DNA of 16,743 bases from Halanaerobiaceae bacterium. GTDB taxonomy: Bacteria; Bacillota; Halanaerobiia; Halanaerobiales; DTU029. Both the position numbers and the translations under genes were made by a program. The stretch is taken from assembly GCA_012521855.1 (NCBI GenBank), contig JAAYLO010000124.1, forward strand, positions 1 through 16,743, in the 5' to 3' direction. The stretch's first letter is position 1; every line of letters begins with the position of its first letter. The notes beneath the pieces were generated by a model that saw nothing but the letters and a program-made list of their open reading frames with translations, was not told the origin of the DNA and did not search any database. This document shows positions 14,285-16,743 of the stretch, in pieces.

Positions 14285-15763
14285 CTATATAGCAATCTTA
14301 TTGGCGGCATATCTCATTATATTTATTTCGGATAATTCTTCTTTTTCCAGTACCTTATTTATCCTGCCGTCATATATAACAATTACCCGGTCGCTCATTC
14401 CTATTACCTCAGGCAGTTCGGAAGAGACCATGATTATCGATTTTCCCTGTTTTACTAATTCATTAATAATGGTATATATCTCTTTCTTGGCTCCAACATC
14501 TATACCCCGGGTCGGTTCATCTAAAATCAGGATATTACAATTCCTTACAAGCCATTTTGCTAAAACTACTTTCTGCTGGTTGCCGCCGCTTAATGTTTTT
14601 ACAGCCCTGTCCATTAACGGCGGGTTAATATTCAATTCATTAACTATATTTTCAGATATAGTTTCTTCTTCTTTTTTATCAATAATACATTTTTTACAAA
14701 AGCTTTTCAGGGAAGGCAGGCTTATATTTTGAGTTAGATCAAAACCGAGTACCAGCCCCTCTGTCTTTCTGTCTTCTGTTAAGAGAGCTATCCCGTTTTT
14801 GATGGCTGTCTTTGGTGAATCTATCTCAACCCTTTCACCGTTAAGCTCAATTTCACCAGAATCTTTTTTAATTGCACCAAAGATAGTTTTTACTATCTCT
14901 GTCCTGCCGCTGCCCATCAGGCCCGAGATGCCTAAAACCTCTCCTTTTCTTAATTCAAAACTTACATTTTCAAATAAACCTTCCTTCGATAAATTACTTA
15001 CCTTTAATACCACTTCATTATTCTTTGCAGGCTGGCGTTCAGGAAAGAGGTTTTCTATTTTCCTTCCTACCATCATTTCGATAATGTCGTCTTCACAACA
15101 ATCTTTCAGACAGACCCTTCCAATCAGGTTTCCATCTCTAAGTACAGTAGCATTATCAGCAATCTCAAAAACTTCATTCAACCTGTGTCCAATATAAATT
15201 ATACCCAGGCCTTCCTCCTTCAATTTCCTGACTGTCTGAAAAAGTTTTTCAATCTCATTATCACTTAAGGCAGATGTTGGTTCATCCAGAATTAATATTC
15301 TGGCCCCGTCTTTAGTCGCCTTTGCTATTTCAACCAATTGCTGTTCAGCAACAGTCAATTCACCAACCTTTGTCCGGGGGTCAATATTCAGGTTAAATCT
15401 CCTGAGTATCTCTTCACTGATACTATCCAGGCTGGACCATTTAAATAAACCTTTGCTTCTGGAAAGAAATAAATTCTCAGTAATCGTTAATTGCGGAAAT
15501 AAACTTAATTCCTGAAAGACCATGGAAATACCCACTGTAGCGGCTTCTGCCCTGCTGGGATTTCTCAAGATTTCTTTTCCCTCAAAGACTATTTTCCCGG
15601 AATCTTTGGGAGTTGCCCCGCACAGTATTTTCATCAATGTACTTTTACCGGCACCATTTTCGCCCAGAAGTGCATGTACTTCTCCTTTATTCAATTTCAA
15701 GCCCACATTATTAAGGGCTGTCACTCCAGGGTATTTTTTTGTAATCTGGACCATTTCTAACAT
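14285..15763 (-). CDS. Sugar ABC transporter ATP-binding protein, two ABC domains (RbsA/AraG type)
   Basis: Cytoplasmic ATPase that drives a monosaccharide importer. The 492 residues hold two fused ABC domains, as in RbsA, AraG and MglA. Domain 1 has Walker A GENGAGKST (34-42), Q-loop VFQELSLFP, signature LTVAEQQLVEIAKA (136-149) and Walker B ILILDEPTSAL (156-166). Domain 2 has the degenerate Walker A GLMGSGRTE (281-289) normal for this family, signature LSGGNQQKV (391-399) and Walker B ILILDEPTRGID (411-422). ATG at 15763 has AAGGA about 11 nt upstream. It sits between the binding protein (108-bp gap with a strong hairpin) and the permease. Base composition is markedly AT-rich (10 G+C in the 60 bases at 14641-14700). 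Location next to araBDA suggests L-arabinose as substrate; ribose, xylose or galactose cannot be excluded. Confidence 0.95.
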   Translation of the reverse strand: MLEMVQITKKYPGVTALNNVGLKLNKGEVHALLGENGAGKSTLMKILCGATPKDSGKIVFEGKEILRNPSRAEAATVGISMVFQELSLFPQLTITENLFLSRSKGLFKWSSLDSISEEILRRFNLNIDPRTKVGELTVAEQQLVEIAKATKDGARILILDEPTSALSDNEIEKLFQTVRKLKEEGLGIIYIGHRLNEVFEIADNATVLRDGNLIGRVCLKDCCEDDIIEMMVGRKIENLFPERQPAKNNEVVLKVSNLSKEGLFENVSFELRKGEVLGISGLMGSGRTEIVKTIFGAIKKDSGEIELNGERVEIDSPKTAIKNGIALLTEDRKTEGLVLGFDLTQNISLPSLKSFCKKCIIDKKEEETISENIVNELNINPPLMDRAVKTLSGGNQQKVVLAKWLVRNCNILILDEPTRGIDVGAKKEIYTIINELVKQGKSIIMVSSELPEVIGMSDRVIVIYDGRINKVLEKEELSEINIMRYAANKIAI

Positions 15764-15810
15764 ATTTAAATCAATCCTTTCACTTTATAAAGATAGTGAT
15801 TTTTATTAAA

Positions 15811-15843
15811 GAACCGGGAAAGCCTGTCATGCTTCCCCGATTC
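15811..15843 (-). terminator. Strong hairpin between binding-protein and ATPase genes (attenuator or stability element)
   Basis: On the minus strand GAATCGGGGAAGC and GCTTTCCCGGTTC pair over 13 bp, with two G-U pairs, around a 7-nt loop. It is followed by TTTAATAAAAATC, a short and interrupted T tail. Such structures after sugar binding-protein genes commonly let the binding protein be made in excess over the membrane and ATPase subunits, by partial termination or by protecting the mRNA end. Confidence 0.65.
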
Positions 15844-15871
15844 ATTGATTTATATTTTGTCCTTTAATGTT

Positions 15872-16743
15872 TTAATACTGGCTGGCTGGATTATAATATT
15901 TTTGTACAGTAACCGGGTCTGCTGCAGGTGTCGGGATATAGAATTCACCGGGCACCTTATTGCCTAAAAGATGCTGTACTGCAAAATATACTACCCATTT
16001 ACCCTGATGTCTTGGGTCCTGCATAACATCTACGGTCCATTTGCCGTCTGCTACACTTTTCAGGATCTGCTTTCTTCCGTCAATGGAACCACCGATGATC
16101 GTATCCAGTTTGCCTGCCATCTCTAATGCTGCAATTGCTCCCTGGGCTGTTCCGTCATCTTCACAGAAGACTATATCCAGATCTGGATGGGCAGATAATA
16201 CGTCCTGTGTAATTTTCATGGCGTTTTCTGGCAGCCAGTTAGCAAATTGCTGTGATACAATGTTCAGGTGTGATTTTCCGTTTTTCTGGAATTGGTATTC
16301 ATTAAATCCTGCCATAATACCCTGACGCCTCACTAATGAAACTAACTCTCCGGGGAAACCGGATAAAATCATTCCTTTGATTTCACCCTTTAACCCTTTC
16401 TTGTTTGCTGCTTCAGCAAGTGACCAGCCTAAATTGTAACCCATCTGGAAACCGTCACCTGAAACAAAACAGACCGGATTTGCCCTGGGATCGATATCAC
16501 TGTTTACTACAAAAATCGGAATTCCCTCTTCCTGATACCTTTCAAGAGCTTTTAACAAAGCAGAAGGATGCTGCGGGTTAATTATTAATGCATCTGGTTT
16601 TGTCTGTAATAGACTCAATAAATCGGCAATCTGTTTTTCTTCCCTTCTCTGTGCATCAATTATAGTAATATCTACACCCAGCCATTCAGCTTCTTCCTGA
16701 GCTATACGTATCAGGTTCTCCCACCATTCGCTGCCACCAAGCC
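15872..16743 (-). CDS. Sugar ABC transporter substrate-binding protein (RbsB-like), N-terminus outside the window
   Basis: Extracellular lipoprotein-type or periplasmic-type binding protein of the Peripla_BP_4 / RbsB class that captures the sugar for the ABC importer. The frame is open to the window edge, so 289 residues are seen, starting within LGGSEWWENLIRIAQEEAEW; the signal peptide and first strand are missing. The stretch ADLLSLLQTKPDALIINPQ is the usual 'sites of unspecified ligand' segment, then IPIFVVNSDID and VSGDGFQMGYNLGWSLAE, a hinge region, LDIVFCEDDGTAQGAIAALE, and DVMQDPRHQGKWVVYFAVQHLLG, all ordered as in ribose-type binding proteins. It precedes the ATPase gene by 108 bp. 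The ligand is not readable; arabinose is inferred from the adjacent araBDA. Some members of this class bind other sugars or autoinducers. Confidence 0.9.
   Translation of the reverse strand, partial: LGGSEWWENLIRIAQEEAEWLGVDITIIDAQRREEKQIADLLSLLQTKPDALIINPQHPSALLKALERYQEEGIPIFVVNSDIDPRANPVCFVSGDGFQMGYNLGWSLAEAANKKGLKGEIKGMILSGFPGELVSLVRRQGIMAGFNEYQFQKNGKSHLNIVSQQFANWLPENAMKITQDVLSAHPDLDIVFCEDDGTAQGAIAALEMAGKLDTIIGGSIDGRKQILKSVADGKWTVDVMQDPRHQGKWVVYFAVQHLLGNKVPGEFYIPTPAADPVTVQKYYNPASQY

Noticed and set aside
1..16743. CRISPR array, tRNA or rRNA genes, insertion sequences
   Set aside because: No regularly spaced direct repeats, cloverleaf-like sequences, transposase genes or flanking terminal repeats were seen on either strand.

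Overview
The window looks like part of a Bacillota chromosome, probably an anaerobic clostridial-type or halanaerobial-type saccharolytic bacterium. The reasons are strong purine-rich Shine-Dalgarno sites, SigA-type promoters, palindromes resembling Bacillus AraR operators, an adjacent UPF0237 (ACT) / UPF0210 (DUF711) pair, a DUF6171-like cysteine protein, and a GH39 enzyme that lines up residue for residue with the Thermoanaerobacterium beta-xylosidase catalytic positions. The genus cannot be fixed from the sequence. All genes lie on the minus strand, so the biological order runs from high to low coordinates. No gap between genes exceeds 300 bases.

Region 1 (16743-13249): a sugar ABC importer of the ribose/arabinose type. 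It has a substrate-binding protein (5' end outside the window), a strong hairpin, a two-domain ATPase, and a permease broken by one in-frame TAA. These genes are clearly more AT-rich than those that follow.

Region 2 (13248-9017): an L-arabinose catabolic unit in the order araB-araD-araA (ribulokinase, L-ribulose-5-phosphate 4-epimerase, L-arabinose isomerase). It is preceded by a near-consensus promoter. An AraR-like palindrome covers the transcription start and a second copy lies about 69 bp downstream in a long leader. A long hairpin follows araA.

Region 3 (8914-671): a second unit with its own promoter. It encodes a GH43 enzyme with a C-terminal carbohydrate-binding-like domain, a GH39 beta-xylosidase, three different Gfo/Idh/MocA-family NAD(P)-dependent oxidoreductases, a GH51 alpha-L-arabinofuranosidase and a small cysteine-rich DUF6171-like protein, and it ends at a textbook intrinsic terminator. 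None of the glycosidases has a signal peptide, so they should act in the cytoplasm on imported arabinoxylan- or arabinan-type oligosaccharides.

Region 4 (639-1): an unrelated unit with its own promoter, encoding the UPF0237 ACT-domain protein and the start of the UPF0210 protein.

Together, regions 1 to 3 form a pentose-oligosaccharide locus: short oligosaccharides are cut inside the cell, and the arabinose released is converted to D-xylulose-5-phosphate by AraA, AraB and AraD. The least explained part is the block of three oxidoreductases inside the glycosidase operon, which may be an undescribed redox step on a modified pentoside or a set of NAD-dependent glycosidases. No araR regulator, oligosaccharide importer or xylose-catabolism gene is present in the window.
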